In this document: piece after piece, positions 6,604-7,122 of the stretch
How positions within the stretch are numbered: the stretch's first letter is position 1
Layout: each line of letters begins with the position of its first letter
Translations under genes and position numbers: made by a program
Notes under the pieces: generated by a model
Told to the model about the DNA's origin: nothing
The model's database searches: none
What the model saw: the letters and a program-made list of their open reading frames with translations, nothing else
Assembly (NCBI GenBank): GCA_937899305.1
Contig: CALDJV010000673.1
Location: 1-7,122, forward strand
DNA length: 7,122 nucleotides
DNA from: an uncultured Cytophagaceae bacterium
GTDB taxonomy: Bacteria > Bacteroidota > Bacteroidia > Cytophagales > Microscillaceae
Direction of reading: 5' to 3'

Positions 6604-6826
6604 TTTGATTAGATATTCATTTGTTAATTTTTTGCCACTTAAATTGTTTACCTAGTTTTTGTAGCTTTTTCGTTGGCTTTCTTTTATTGGTTGTTTTTTA
6701 ACTTGTTTATTATCAGTGAATTATGTGAAATACCGTTTGCTCCACTACAAGTTGTTGACACTACTACAGTTTACCTGTTATCTATGAAATTTTAAGGGCT
6801 GTTTACTTTTTGTTTACCCTCTATAA

Positions 6827-6857
6827 TTGTAATAAATTCTGGAATGTGATATCATTG
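6827..6857 (+). promoter_or_regulatory. Possible Bacteroidota-type promoter for the lipoprotein gene
   Basis: TTG (6827-6829), a 20-nt spacer and TATCATTG (6850-6857) approximate the -33 / -7 pattern, with one mismatch in TAnnTTTG and only a three-base -33 match. It would give a leader of roughly 45 nt before ATG 6910. The surrounding sequence is AT-rich, so chance matches are likely. Confidence 0.28.
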
Positions 6858-6909
6858 CCATTGAACATTCTGTTCGCAGGATGATTATATTACACAAATT
6901 TTAAAAATT

Positions 6910-7122
6910 ATGAGAAAAAGTACTTTTTTAACCATGGCGATCGCCATGGCAATGGTTACCTTTGTCTTCTCTTGTAACCAGAAAGAGCAAATCACACCTG
7001 AAGTAAAAACTTTGACCGAAGCACAAAAGAAAGCGTTTTGGAACAAGGGAATCAACCCAACTGTAGTTAAGCATATCAATCAAGAGAATCCCATTACTGG
7101 AGAAGTTACTCCTGGATTTTTG
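6910..7122 (+). CDS. Putative secreted lipoprotein, N-terminal part (runs off the window)
   Basis: An open frame of 71 codons reaches the window end without a stop. It starts MRKSTFLTMAIAMAM, a basic n-region plus a hydrophobic core, and ends in a lipobox-like VFSC with Cys22 as the probable lipidated residue, so export and lipid anchoring are expected. The mature part begins NQKEQITPEVKTLTEAQKKAF and continues with GINPTVVKHINQENPITGEV. The spacing of GINP...V...N and GFL is reminiscent of Bacteroidota M57 (HEIGH-type) metallopeptidase N-termini, but the catalytic motif would lie beyond the edge, so this is only a guess. Codons 8-14 contain an 18-bp perfect palindrome (6932-6949). No clear Shine-Dalgarno sequence precedes the ATG, as is common in this phylum. 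Confidence 0.72.
   Translation, partial: MRKSTFLTMAIAMAMVTFVFSCNQKEQITPEVKTLTEAQKKAFWNKGINPTVVKHINQENPITGEVTPGFL

Larger units (their letters stand above)
6317..6909. other. AT-rich intergenic region, no convincing gene
   Basis: This stretch separates the divergent permease and lipoprotein genes. A 62-codon frame at 6317-6505 begins beside the permease promoter and resembles no family I know, so it is not called. From about 6600 the DNA is very T-rich on the plus strand. The structured features seen are the 12-bp inverted repeat at 6562-6603 and a weak promoter match before the lipoprotein gene. An AAGGAGGT word at 6441-6448 precedes only a 15-codon frame (6463-6510) at poor spacing. Confidence 0.6.

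Noticed and set aside
6821..6830. TATAATTG as a -7 element
   Set aside because: The nearest TTTG (6809-6812) is only about 9 nt upstream, too close for a Bacteroidota promoter.

Overview
The window looks like part of a marine Bacteroidota genome, probably a Cytophagia-type bacterium such as Microscilla. The clues are moderate to low GC, promoter-like sites that resemble the Bacteroidota TTTG / TAnnTTTG pattern, weak or absent Shine-Dalgarno sequences, a lipoprotein with a Bacteroidota-like signal peptide, and intergenic arrays of short SalI-containing repeats (GTCGAC within GGACYRTGG-like words). The genus is an impression from the sequence, not a search result.

Layout. Positions 1-475 hold no convincing gene. 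They contain two repeat families and a 124-bp MITE-like element with 13-bp perfect terminal inverted repeats. Three plus-strand genes follow. The first (476-2716) is a fused azoline-forming cyclodehydratase: a RiPP-recognition/E1-like zinc domain joined to a YcaO ATPase. After 18 bp comes a KamA (lysine 2,3-aminomutase)-like radical SAM enzyme (2735-4006) that appears to have lost its PLP-binding residues. After 96 bp comes an FHA-domain protein with a C-terminal winged-helix-like region (4103-5023). A perfect 13-bp hairpin (5041-5071) sits in the convergent gap before a minus-strand FtsX/MacB-type permease (5083-6261), which has a good Bacteroidota-style promoter match. A roughly 650-bp AT-rich gap follows, with one 12-bp inverted repeat. 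The window ends inside a lipoprotein gene (6910 to beyond 7122).

How the genes may work together. The YcaO fusion would dock on a precursor peptide and convert Cys/Ser/Thr residues to azolines (or a related backbone change). The tightly coupled radical SAM protein is a plausible second tailoring enzyme. The FHA/winged-helix protein could act as a phospho-dependent regulator. No precursor peptide, azoline oxidase or dedicated exporter is visible, so the product is unknown. The most interesting point is the pairing of a YcaO cyclodehydratase with an apparently PLP-independent KamA-like radical SAM protein. The permease and the lipoprotein are in separate transcription units, and nothing in the sequence ties them to the three-gene cassette.
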